From Burkholderia contaminans (GTDB taxonomy: Bacteria > Pseudomonadota > Gammaproteobacteria > Burkholderiales > Burkholderiaceae), in contig NZ_CP090641.1 in assembly GCF_029633825.1 (NCBI RefSeq), positions 2,356,001 through 2,420,000 of the forward strand: a stretch of DNA of 64,000 nt, given 5' to 3'. The position numbers and the translations under genes were made by a program. Each line of letters begins with the position of its first letter. Positions within the stretch are counted from its first letter, which is position 1. The notes beneath the pieces were generated by a model that saw only the letters and a program-made list of their open reading frames with translations, was not told the origin of the DNA and searched no databases. Of this stretch, positions 53,619 through 61,942 are shown piece after piece.

Positions 53619-53996
53619 TCACGCCGCCGGCTTCGCGGCCGGCGGCACCGTCAGCGCACGGCCGACGCGCGCCTCGATCTTGCCGTAGCGCCACAGGTTG
53701 TATTCGCCGACCGGCGTCGTGCGATACAGGTTGCACACGGCGACCGTCGTGTCGAAGTCGGCGACGTCGGCCATGATGTAGAAGGTCCACGGCGCGCCGT
53801 CGGCCTGGCCGACCACGAGGCGGTCGTCATCCATCACGCCGAGCACGCGCACGCCGGGCATCGCTTCGACGGCGGCGAGCATCGCGCCGTACGCCTGCCA
53901 CACCTCGCCGATCTTCTCGCGCGGCAGGTCGAAGAAGTTTTGCGACACGCCGCAGCAGAACAGGACGCGCAGCGGCAGCGGATTCGAATCGGACAT
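53619..53996 (-). CDS. iacB: Hypothetical protein of the iac cluster
   Basis: A 125-residue soluble protein with a beta-rich pattern but no motif I can name (conserved look: LFCCGVSQNFFDLPREKIGE). The position directly after iacA and before iacI, and the length, match IacB of indole-acetate clusters, whose function is undetermined. The genes around it are separated by short gaps, supporting one operon. Confidence 0.8.
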   Translation of the reverse strand: MSDSNPLPLRVLFCCGVSQNFFDLPREKIGEVWQAYGAMLAAVEAMPGVRVLGVMDDDRLVVGQADGAPWTFYIMADVADFDTTVAVCNLYRTTPVGEYNLWRYGKIEARVGRALTVPPAAKPAA

Positions 53997-54098
53997 CTGA
54001 GGTTCTCCGGAGGAAACGGTTGAGGGGACGAGCCGGCCGGCGAAGGTGCTTCGGCATCGGCGTCATGCGTGTTCAAAAAGGCTTCGGGCAAACGCGGG

Positions 54099-55292
54099 TT
54101 ACAGGTAGCCGGGAAACGGCGTGACGCCGGTGAACACCGCGCCGGCGCCGTCGAAGTTGCCTTCGCCGAGGAACGCGTGCTGCGTGACGACCATCGCATC
54201 GCGCAGCAGCCGCTGCAGCGGGTGCGTGCGATAGATCGCCGCCGTGCCGCCGAGGCGGTACGCGCGTTCGACGACGCTCGCGCCTTCGCGTGCGATCTGC
54301 GTGGCCGCGAGCCGCAGCAGGCTGACCTGGTCGGGCGTCACCGGGTTGCCGGCGAGGATCGATTGCCACACCCCGTCGGTTGCGTCGTAGAAGAACGCGC
54401 GCGCCGAGCGCAGTTGCGCTTCGGCCTTCGCGAGTTCGATGCGGTAGTACGCGCGATCGGCGAGGCGCGGTGCGCCCGTCGTCGTCTGCCGGCCGCCCGA
54501 CATCCGGTTCACGACGTCGAGCGCCGCGCGTGCGAGGCCGAGGTTCACGACGGCCAGCACCTGCGCCGCATACGCGACGGTCGGATAGCGGTACAGCGGC
54601 TCGTCGACGGTCGGCTCGCCGCCGCGCACGAAGGTCCATGCTTCGGGCACGAAGCGGTCGTCCACGCGCAGGTCGTGGCTGCCGGTGCCCTGCATGCCGA
54701 CCACGCTCCAGTTCTCGACGATCTCGACTTCGGCGGCACGGAACACGGCCGTGCGCGGCTTGTTCGGCGCGGCGTCCTGCGCACCCGGCACGGCGATGCC
54801 GACGCCGAGCCAGTCGGCCCCCTTGCAGCCGCTCGCGAATTTCCACGTGCCGTTCACGCGCCAGCCGCCCGCTGCGGGCTGGGCCGGCTGCACCGGGAAC
54901 AGGCCGCCCGCGAACACCTGGTCGGGGCCGCTCGCATACAGTTCGGCCTGGGTGTCGAGCGGCAGCGCGGCGAGATACACGTTCGCGGAGCCGAAGCTCG
55001 CGACCCACGCGGCCGAGCCGTCGGCAGTCGCGATCCGTTCGATCATGTCGAGGAACGCGGCGGGCGCGAGCGCATCGCCGCCGAAGCGGCGCGGCGTGCC
55101 CGCGCGATAGATGCCGGCCTCCTTGAACAAGGCGATCACGTCGCGCGGCACGTGCGACAGGCGGTCGAATTCTTCGCGGCGCGCGGCAACCGTCTCGATC
55201 ACGGCGTCGAGCGGCGACAGCCGGGCGGCCGGTTCGCCGGCCGCGCGGGAAGCGCTCGGTGCGGTGTCGAGGGCGAGGGCGACGTGGGGCAT
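54099..55292 (-). CDS. iacA: Flavin-dependent indole-3-acetate monooxygenase (acyl-CoA dehydrogenase fold)
   Basis: A 397-residue protein of the acyl-CoA dehydrogenase fold, with the ATADGSAAWVASFGSAN substrate/FAD segment and a C-terminal HxxxR-rich helical bundle. IacA hydroxylates indole-3-acetate with reduced flavin from IacG. The start MPHVALALD at 55292 is preferred over an upstream ATG. It opens the iacA-B-I-H-E operon; the FixL-like kinase gene is divergent from it. Confidence 0.88.
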   Translation of the reverse strand: MPHVALALDTAPSASRAAGEPAARLSPLDAVIETVAARREEFDRLSHVPRDVIALFKEAGIYRAGTPRRFGGDALAPAAFLDMIERIATADGSAAWVASFGSANVYLAALPLDTQAELYASGPDQVFAGGLFPVQPAQPAAGGWRVNGTWKFASGCKGADWLGVGIAVPGAQDAAPNKPRTAVFRAAEVEIVENWSVVGMQGTGSHDLRVDDRFVPEAWTFVRGGEPTVDEPLYRYPTVAYAAQVLAVVNLGLARAALDVVNRMSGGRQTTTGAPRLADRAYYRIELAKAEAQLRSARAFFYDATDGVWQSILAGNPVTPDQVSLLRLAATQIAREGASVVERAYRLGGTAAIYRTHPLQRLLRDAMVVTQHAFLGEGNFDGAGAVFTGVTPFPGYL

Positions 55293-55511
55293 GGCTGTCT
55301 CCTGGGGCGGATTGGGGTTCGAATGCGGGGTGGTCACGACGATGCAACCAGTCTAGAAACGCCGAAAACGCGCAGCAATTGGTGCGTTGGGCCGTGCGAC
55401 TGGTGAGGTTCCGTGCCGCACTAAAGAAATCTTCAGATGCGGGCGGCGCGCGCCGGTGCTATGTTGGGTTTCCGGCCGCGCGATGCCGCGCGGCCTCATC
55501 CGAAGCCGATC

Positions 55512-57002
55512 ATGAGTTTTCCCGACGAAGACGATTTCCACCGGTTGCTCGACGCGCTGACGACCTGCGTGCTGCTGCACGACGCGCACACCAAGGCGAT
55601 CGTGTGGGCGAACCGCGCCGCGTGCATCGCGCTCGGCTTTTCCGTCGAGGAACTGCTGCCGCTGAAGGCGCCGGACATGACGCGCCCCGAACCGAAATAC
55701 CAGCGCGAGATCGCCGTGAGCGCGTGGGACCGCGCGCTCGTCGACGGGCCGCAGGTGTACGAGTGGTGCTACCGGTCGCGCACGGGCGTCGACATGCTGT
55801 CCGAGGCGACCGCCACCTACGTGCCGCTGCGCGGGCGCGACGTCGTGATGGTGCAGTTCCGCGACATCAGCGCGGAAGAGGCGGTGCGGCAGCAACTGCG
55901 CCGCTACGAGGCGCGGCTGCGCGAATTCATGCAGGACCTCGACGAAGGCATCGCGGTCGTCACGCCGCACGGCGGCGTGCAGTTCATCAGCGAGTCGGGC
56001 CGCCGCGTGCTCGGCCTCGCGCCCGACGAAGCGCTCGGCGAGGTGCTCGACTACTGTTCCGAGGCCGACCGCGACCGGCTCGTCGCGCAACTGCGCGATG
56101 CGCCGTCCGCGTATCCGTCCGCGCCGCAGCGCTACCGGATCGTGCGGCGCGACGGCTCGCCGTGCTGGCTGCGCATCCTGTGCCGGCAGGTCGCGATCGA
56201 GGACGATCTCGACGGGCTGCTCGTGCAGTTCCGCGACGTGAGCGACGAAGTCGCGATCGAGGAGGCGCGCCGCGCGGAAGCGCGCATGCTCGAACACGCG
56301 GGCCGTTACAACGCGATGGGCGAGATGGCGAGCGTGATCGCGCACGAGCTGAGCCAGCCGCTCGCGGCCGTGCGCAATTTCATCGAAGGCGCGGTGCAGC
56401 GGCTGAACGGGCGCGGCGCGATCGACGACGCGATCTGGGGGCTGCGCAGCGCGGACCGGCAGGCCGAGCATGCGGCGCTGATCATCAAGAGCGTGCGCGA
56501 GTTCATCGTGAAGCGCGAGCCGGTCGTCGCGCTCGCCGACCTGCGCGACATCCTCGCGGACGTCGCGTATTTCATCGAGCTGCGCGCGAAGGAAGCCGGC
56601 GTGACGGTCACGATCGTGCAGGCCGACGAGCCGCTGCCGATCCGCTGCGAGCGCGTGCTGATCGGGCAGGTGATCCTGAACCTCGCGTTCAATGCGATCG
56701 AGGCGTTCGCCGGTTGCGAGCGTGTGCCGCGCATGCTGACGCTCGGTACCGCGAACGTCGGCGGGGATGCCGAGCTGCGCGCGATCGACAACGGCCCGGG
56801 GATCGCGGCCGATGCGCACGACCGGCTGTTCGACGGTTTCTCGTCGTCGAAGGCCGGCGGGAACGGCATCGGGCTGTCGCTGTGCAAGAGCATCGTCACG
56901 CGCCACGGCGGCCGGATCGCTGCGAGCCCGGCCGATGGCGGCGGGCTCGACTGCCGCGTGACGCTGCCGCTCGCCGGGATGAACGCGAATGCAAGCGCAT
57001 AG
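55512..57002 (+). CDS. FixL-like PAS sensor histidine kinase
   Basis: A 496-residue cytoplasmic kinase. Two PAS-like regions cover about residues 5-115 and 130-255. The acceptor His is in MASVIAHELSQPLAAV (about 276), with N box NLAFNAIEAF, G1 DNGPGI and G2 KAGGNGIGLSL. No membrane segment is seen, so it senses an intracellular signal. It pairs in class with the response regulator at 50445-51077, although iacABIHE lies between them. Confidence 0.88.
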   Translation: MSFPDEDDFHRLLDALTTCVLLHDAHTKAIVWANRAACIALGFSVEELLPLKAPDMTRPEPKYQREIAVSAWDRALVDGPQVYEWCYRSRTGVDMLSEATATYVPLRGRDVVMVQFRDISAEEAVRQQLRRYEARLREFMQDLDEGIAVVTPHGGVQFISESGRRVLGLAPDEALGEVLDYCSEADRDRLVAQLRDAPSAYPSAPQRYRIVRRDGSPCWLRILCRQVAIEDDLDGLLVQFRDVSDEVAIEEARRAEARMLEHAGRYNAMGEMASVIAHELSQPLAAVRNFIEGAVQRLNGRGAIDDAIWGLRSADRQAEHAALIIKSVREFIVKREPVVALADLRDILADVAYFIELRAKEAGVTVTIVQADEPLPIRCERVLIGQVILNLAFNAIEAFAGCERVPRMLTLGTANVGGDAELRAIDNGPGIAADAHDRLFDGFSSSKAGGNGIGLSLCKSIVTRHGGRIAASPADGGGLDCRVTLPLAGMNANASA

Positions 57003-57079
57003 TCGCGGGGGCGTGCGCGATGCCGCCGCCACCCGGCGGTCGTCGCGCACGAGCGGGCAGGCTCGCATGCCGCGCATGG

Positions 57080-57466
57080 TCAGCGCCCCAGCGCCCGCGC
57101 GGTCTGGCCGCCGATGCCGAAGTCGGTGTTCGGAATGTCCTTGATGATCACGCGGGTGGCTTGCAGCGGTGCGTCGAGCACGCTGGCGCTCGTCTCCGAC
57201 AGCGCGGCGATCAGCGCACGCTTCTGTTCATCGGTGCGGCCCGCGATCAGGATCGCGACGATCACCGGCAGCGACGGCGGCGCGCCGTCCGCGGCGCTGC
57301 GCCCGCCCAGGCCGATGTGCGTCGCGGGCAATTCGGTCAGCAGCACGCGCACCGATTCGGTCGGCGCACCGATCGAATCGACGGTCGCGCCGGTCAGCCG
57401 TGCGATCAGTTCGGCCTTGCGGGCGTCGTCATGGCCGGCCGGCAGGAAAACTTCGAGTGTGGGCAT
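57080..57466 (-). CDS. Two-domain tautomerase in the iac locus
   Basis: A 128-residue protein with two tandem 4-oxalocrotonate-tautomerase-like halves (about 1-60 and 66-128). It begins Met-Pro, so Pro1 would be the catalytic base after Met removal. The second half has no N-terminal proline of its own, so one active site is expected per chain. It follows iacC-D at a distance across a tandem-repeat array, and probably acts on a keto/enol ring-cleavage product. Confidence 0.8.
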   Translation of the reverse strand: MPTLEVFLPAGHDDARKAELIARLTGATVDSIGAPTESVRVLLTELPATHIGLGGRSAADGAPPSLPVIVAILIAGRTDEQKRALIAALSETSASVLDAPLQATRVIIKDIPNTDFGIGGQTARALGR

Positions 57467-57478
57467 GGTCGTCGGGAA

Positions 57479-57707
57479 AGGTGAAGGTGACCGGCTCACC
57501 TTTGCGTTTGCGGCGGTGAACCGGTCGGTGCTTACAGGTGAAGGTGACCGGCTCACCGTTGCAGCGGGCGGTGGTGAACCGGTGGTCGCGTGCAGGTGAA
57601 GGTGGCCGGCCCACCGTTGCGTTTGCGGCGGTGAACCGGTGGGTGCTTAAAGGTGAAGGTGACCGGCTCACCGTTGCGCGGGCGATGGCGAACCTGCGGC
57701 CGCTTAC
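57479..57707. repeat. Four-copy tandem repeat of about 57 bases
   Basis: Copies start at 57479, 57536, 57594 and 57651, each beginning AGGTGAAGGTG. Unit lengths are 57, 58, 57 and about 56 bases. Each carries a near-palindrome GGTGA-CCGGC-TCACC that could fold in the minus transcript. The array lies between the iacD stop (57704) and the tautomerase start (57466) and includes the iacD end in the last copy. Confidence 0.85.
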
Positions 57708-58207
57708 AGCAGGAAGCCGATCGCGCTGAGCGCTTCGGTCGAATCGATCAGGCGCACGACCTTCTCGGCGATCCGCATCTCGCCTTCGGCGTCGACGTGC
57801 AGCTTGTGCGTGACATCGGCCGCGAACAGCGTCGCGACGCCGCGTTTGTACGCGACGACGACCTGCGCCGATTTCAGCTCGACGGTGCCGGCGCTGCCGC
57901 TTTCCAGCGTGAAGCGCGACACGGTGCGCACGGTGCGCGCCGCGTCGGTCGCCGACGCCGAATAGCCGGACACCATCCGCTGCACGCGCTTCTCGCGCAT
58001 GTCCTGGTCGTCGAACACGTAGTTCAGCGTCGCGGCGAAATCGGTCGTGTCGGGATCGATCGGCACCACGTAGTGGCCGGCGGGATCCCACAGGTCGAGC
58101 CACGCGCGATAGTCGCGGCGGTCGAGCATCTCGGCTTCGCGCCACACGAATTCGACCGCGCGGGCGAAGGTCTGCTCGGAAAAGAGGGCGTTGCGGTCGT
58201 CCATCAT
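57704..58207 (-). CDS. iacD: Rieske dioxygenase small subunit of the iac pathway
   Basis: A 167-residue ring-hydroxylating dioxygenase beta subunit (SnoaL-like cone fold), with the MLDRRDYRAWLDLWDPAG segment. The start ATG at 58207 overlaps the iacC stop by 4 bases; a second ATG follows immediately at 58204. It forms the oxygenase with IacC. The 3' end is part of the four-copy repeat. Confidence 0.88.
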   Translation of the reverse strand: MMDDRNALFSEQTFARAVEFVWREAEMLDRRDYRAWLDLWDPAGHYVVPIDPDTTDFAATLNYVFDDQDMREKRVQRMVSGYSASATDAARTVRTVSRFTLESGSAGTVELKSAQVVVAYKRGVATLFAADVTHKLHVDAEGEMRIAEKVVRLIDSTEALSAIGFLL

Positions 58208-59487
58208 TGTTGCTCCATCATCTTGCGCCATTGCTGGTAGGCCTCGCGCATGCCGGTTTCGTCGGTCGCATGGGCGGTCTTTTCGCCGTTCGCGGCGGTC
58301 GTCTCGCGGTTCAGCCCGCGATTCACGAGGATCGGCACGTCGGGGCCTGCGTGCGCGCCGCGCTGTACGCGCTCCCATGCTTCCGCGTCGTCGGGGCTGC
58401 CGAAGCCGAACGGGCCCTGGAAGTGCTCGTGAATGCGCAGCCGCTCGCGGTTCGCTTCGTCGGGGCCGCCGTCCATCGCGAGCGCAACATGGCGGATCTC
58501 GGTTTCGTTCGCGGAGATCGGCCGCAGCACGCGGAAGAACGCCATCGACAGCGCGAGGTTCGGGAACAGGTTCAGGTTGAAGCCGACGCCCATCAGCGAG
58601 CGCACGATGCGGCGCACTTGTTCCGGCGAGTGGCGCTCGGCGAGCTTCGCCGCGAGCGGCGCGAAGCGCTCGGGCAGCGGCGCACCGTCGTCTTCGTCGA
58701 GGTCGATCAGCTCCGGCATCAGCACCGCGAGGCTGTGGCCGTTGCCGAGCCCGCGGCAGAACGCATCCTCGCTCGTCATGAAGCTCGTGATCGCGGCGGC
58801 CGTCTCGTCGTCGATCGACTTCATCCACGACTTGTGCACGACCGGGAAGTGATAGAGGTCGGTTGTGTTCTCGAGCTGGATCTTCCAGTTGCCCTTGAAC
58901 TTGAACTTGTGCTCGCCGTTCGCCTTGATCGGGTAGCCGGCGCCCTGTTTCATGAACAGGTCGATCCACGGCTTCGCGCCGCCGAGGAAATCCTCGAGCG
59001 GTTCGATGTCGTCGTTGAAGCTCGCGAAGATCAGCCCCTGGTACACGCCGACGCGCAGCTTCACGAGCGGCAGGTCGCCTTTCTCGCACACGCCTTCGTA
59101 GCCGTCGCCGTACGGCAGCGCGCGCAGCGTGCCGTCGAGTGCGTACGACCAGCTGTGATACGGGCACGTGAAGCCCTTCGCGTTGCCCTTGTGCGATTCG
59201 CACACGGTCGCGCCGCGATGGCGGCAGCGGTTCTGCAGCACGTTGATCTCGCCGGTCTTGTCGCGCACGACGATCACCGGCTGCCGGCCGATCGTCGTCG
59301 TGATGAAGTCGCCCGGGTTCGGCAGCTCGCTTTCGTGCGCGACCCAGATCCAGGTGCGGTAGAAGATGCGGTCGAGCTCGGCTTCGAACAGCGCGGGATC
59401 GTGATACATCGCGGGCGCGATGCGGTCGGGTTGCGCGAGGCCGTGCAACGCGCTGGTGTCGATCGTCTGGTAGGAAATGTCGCTCAT
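58204..59487 (-). CDS. iacC: Rieske dioxygenase large subunit of the iac pathway
   Basis: A 427-residue oxygenase subunit. The Rieske ligands are in CRHRG and the later CPYHSW (CxH and CxxH). The mononuclear iron ligands are in LENTTDLYHFPVVHKSW (Asp, two His). It oxygenates an intermediate of the indole-acetate route with electrons from the IacF reductase. The start at 59487 (MSDISYQTID) is preferred over an upstream in-frame ATG. It is divergent from a LysR gene. Confidence 0.9.
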   Translation of the reverse strand: MSDISYQTIDTSALHGLAQPDRIAPAMYHDPALFEAELDRIFYRTWIWVAHESELPNPGDFITTTIGRQPVIVVRDKTGEINVLQNRCRHRGATVCESHKGNAKGFTCPYHSWSYALDGTLRALPYGDGYEGVCEKGDLPLVKLRVGVYQGLIFASFNDDIEPLEDFLGGAKPWIDLFMKQGAGYPIKANGEHKFKFKGNWKIQLENTTDLYHFPVVHKSWMKSIDDETAAAITSFMTSEDAFCRGLGNGHSLAVLMPELIDLDEDDGAPLPERFAPLAAKLAERHSPEQVRRIVRSLMGVGFNLNLFPNLALSMAFFRVLRPISANETEIRHVALAMDGGPDEANRERLRIHEHFQGPFGFGSPDDAEAWERVQRGAHAGPDVPILVNRGLNRETTAANGEKTAHATDETGMREAYQQWRKMMEQQ

Positions 59488-59625
59488 CGTTGTGTGGGGA
59501 AAGAGTCGCGAAATCGGGCCGCGTCGCGCGCGGTGTCGAGTACCCAGTCTCGTCTTCCACTGCATATCCGTCAAATTGATCTAAAATTGGCTTGTCAATA
59601 AATACGGCAAATGATGGAGGCTACG

Positions 59626-60546
59626 ATGACATCGGTCGATCATCTCGATCTGAACCTGTTGCGCGTATTCCAGGCGATCGTCGAGGAACGCAGCCTGACG
59701 AAGGCCGGCGAGCGGCTCGCGCTGTCGCAGCCGGCCGTCAGCTATTCGCTCGGCCGGCTGCGCACGCTGTTCGACGATCCGCTGTTCGTGCGCACGCGCT
59801 CGGGCATGCAGCCGACGCCGGTCGCGCTCGAGCTCGCGGGGATCGTCGGCAAGGCGCTCGACATGGTGCGCGTGGCGCTGCGCTACGCGGAGCGCTTCGA
59901 CCCGGCCACCAGCACACGCACGTTCCGGTTGTCGTTGTCGGATGCGGGCGAGATGGCGTACCTGCCGGCGATCTGCCAGGCGCTGCGCGAGCGCGCGCCG
60001 CGCGTGACGTTGAGCGTGCAGCCGCTGCCGGTGGAGGAGATCGAGGAAGCGCTGCGCGCGAGCCGGCTGGATTTCGCGATCGGCAACCTGCCGGAGCTGA
60101 TGCCGAGCACGCGTCACCAGACGCTGTTCGAGGAAACCTACGTATGCATGACGGGCCGCCGGCGCGGGGTGCCGAGCGGCGCCGCGCTGAGCCTCGACCA
60201 GTTCGTGCGCGCCGCGCACGTCAACGTGAAATCGGTCGAGCACAGCCACCACGCGCTCGACGATGCGCTGCGCGCGCAGGGCGTGGGCCGCAACATCGCG
60301 CTCGAAGTGCCGCACTTCGTCGCGCTGCCGAGCGTGCTGTCGGTCACGGATCTCTATGCGACGCTGCCGAAGCGGCTCGCGCAGATCCTGAACCGCGACA
60401 ATGCGTTTCGCCTCTATGCGCTGCCCGTCACGCTGCCGCCCGCGCCGGTGACGATGCACTGGCACGAGCATTTTCATGAAGACGAAGGCAACGCGTGGAT
60501 GCGCACGCTGCTGGCCGAGCTTGTCGCGCGGTTCGACGATGCGTGA
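59626..60546 (+). CDS. LysR family transcriptional regulator of the iac locus
   Basis: A 306-residue LysR protein. The start MTSVDHLDLNLLRVFQAIVE follows GGAGG; the helix-turn-helix reaches about residue 65, the effector domain follows. It is divergent from iacC-D and upstream of iacF (opposite strand), so it may regulate these. Its last codons (EGNAWMRTLLAELVARFDDA) are the first unit of a four-copy tandem repeat that extends beyond the stop. Confidence 0.88.
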   Translation: MTSVDHLDLNLLRVFQAIVEERSLTKAGERLALSQPAVSYSLGRLRTLFDDPLFVRTRSGMQPTPVALELAGIVGKALDMVRVALRYAERFDPATSTRTFRLSLSDAGEMAYLPAICQALRERAPRVTLSVQPLPVEEIEEALRASRLDFAIGNLPELMPSTRHQTLFEETYVCMTGRRRGVPSGAALSLDQFVRAAHVNVKSVEHSHHALDDALRAQGVGRNIALEVPHFVALPSVLSVTDLYATLPKRLAQILNRDNAFRLYALPVTLPPAPVTMHWHEHFHEDEGNAWMRTLLAELVARFDDA

Positions 60547-60770
60547 TCCACGAGGGCGAGCGCAACGCGTAGGTGCGCGCGTTGTCGGCCGAGATCGGCG
60601 AGCGATTGGACGACTCGTGGACCTACGAGGTGAGGGCAACGCATGGATGCGCACGCTGCTGGCCGAGCTTGTCGCGCGTTTCGATGACGCGTGACCCATG
60701 ACGCGGAGGGCAACGCATGGATGCGCGCGTTGCTGGTCGCGTTTGTCGAGAGATTCGACGGCGCGAGACG
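60478..60770. repeat. Tandem copies of the LysR gene's 3' end
   Basis: Four degenerate units of about 75 bases start near 60478, 60553, 60628 and 60704. The first is the end of the LysR gene. Copy 3 is the closest match to it (its frame reads MRTLLAELVARFDDA and a stop); copies 2 and 4 are more diverged. The array fills the gap to iacF and points to local tandem duplication. Confidence 0.85.
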
Positions 60771-60808
60771 TCCTGAACGGGCGTTGCTCGTGCCGCGCGC
60801 GTCAGTGA

Positions 60809-61786
60809 TCAGAGATCCAGAACGAGCACCGCCGAGCGCGCACGCGACACGCAGCAGCAGATCACCGTGTTGCCCGCGCGCTCGGCTTTGCTGAGGCAAT
60901 GGTCGCGATGATCGGGCTCGCCGTCGATCACGGGCACCATGCAGGTGCCGCACACGCCTTCGCCGCATGACGTGTCGACCTCGATGCCGATGCGCGCGAG
61001 TGCGTCGACGATCGACGTGTCGGGCGCGACGCGCACCGATTGCCCGCTGCGCTGCAGGCGCACTTCGAAACCGTCGGCGGCATCCGTGCTGCCCGCAGCG
61101 GCGGCAGCAGGTTCCGCCGCGAACCGTTCGAGATGGATCGAATCTTCGGGCAAGCGCGCCGCGGCCGCCGCGACGACCGCATCCATGAACGGTCCCGGGC
61201 CGCACGTATAGACGTGGGCGTGCGCGTCGACCGATTCGACGCAGCGGCCCAGCTCGGCCGCAAGCGCGTCGGGCTCGACACCGTAGTGGAACGTCACATG
61301 CGACGCGAACGGCTCGGCCGCGAGTTCGTCGACGAAGGCCGCATGTTCACGGCTGCGTGCGAAGTAGTGCAGCCGATAGCGCGCGCCGCGCTTGTGCAGC
61401 GCATACGCCATCGACAGCAGCGGCGTGATGCCGATGCCGGCCGCGATCAGCACGTGCTCGCTCGCGCTATCCGTCAGACGAAACAGGTTGCGCGGCGCGC
61501 CGATCGACAGCTCGGCGCCGATCTGCACGTCGTCGTGCAGCGAACGCGAGCCGCCGCGCGACTGCGCTTCCTTCTTCACCGCGAACAGGTAGCTGCCGCG
61601 CTCGTCGGGGTTGCCGCACAGCGAGTATTGCCGCGTGACGCCGGACGGCGCGGTCACGTCGATATGGGCGCCGGGTTCGTACGCGTCGAACGGCTGGCCG
61701 TCGACGCGCGAAACCCGGAAACAGCGGATGTCCTGCGCCGCGTCGATCAGCGCGTCGATCCGGACTTGGTGGCGGTTCGCTTGCAT
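60809..61786 (-). CDS. iacF: Ferredoxin reductase component of the iac oxygenase
   Basis: A 325-residue three-domain reductase: FAD domain (about 1-100, RQYSLCGNPDERG), NAD domain (about 105-225) and C-terminal plant-type [2Fe-2S] ferredoxin with SCGEGVCGTCMVPV and a final Cys in ICCCVSR. It passes electrons from NADH to the IacC/D oxygenase. The start at 61786 (MQANRHQVRID) opens the FAD domain. It lies downstream of an MFS gene on the same strand. Confidence 0.9.
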   Translation of the reverse strand: MQANRHQVRIDALIDAAQDIRCFRVSRVDGQPFDAYEPGAHIDVTAPSGVTRQYSLCGNPDERGSYLFAVKKEAQSRGGSRSLHDDVQIGAELSIGAPRNLFRLTDSASEHVLIAAGIGITPLLSMAYALHKRGARYRLHYFARSREHAAFVDELAAEPFASHVTFHYGVEPDALAAELGRCVESVDAHAHVYTCGPGPFMDAVVAAAAARLPEDSIHLERFAAEPAAAAAGSTDAADGFEVRLQRSGQSVRVAPDTSIVDALARIGIEVDTSCGEGVCGTCMVPVIDGEPDHRDHCLSKAERAGNTVICCCVSRARSAVLVLDL

Positions 61787-61942
61787 GGGTAAATCCGTGG
61801 GGTAGGAGGAAAGCGGCGCGGCAAATACCGCGCCGTCGTGCGATCGAGAATAGGGACGGGCATCGCATAAATCAAATCGATTAAAAAGCGATGCCTGAAT
61901 CAGTTAGATGGATGATGGTCGGGGCGCGATTGCACCTGATGT

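Noticed and set aside
57479..57707. A CRISPR array
   Set aside because: The repeats are adjacent with no unique spacers and share a gene end, so it is a tandem duplication, not CRISPR.
60478..60770. A second LysR-like coding unit after the regulator
   Set aside because: The later copies are short tail fragments without any start or helix-turn-helix.
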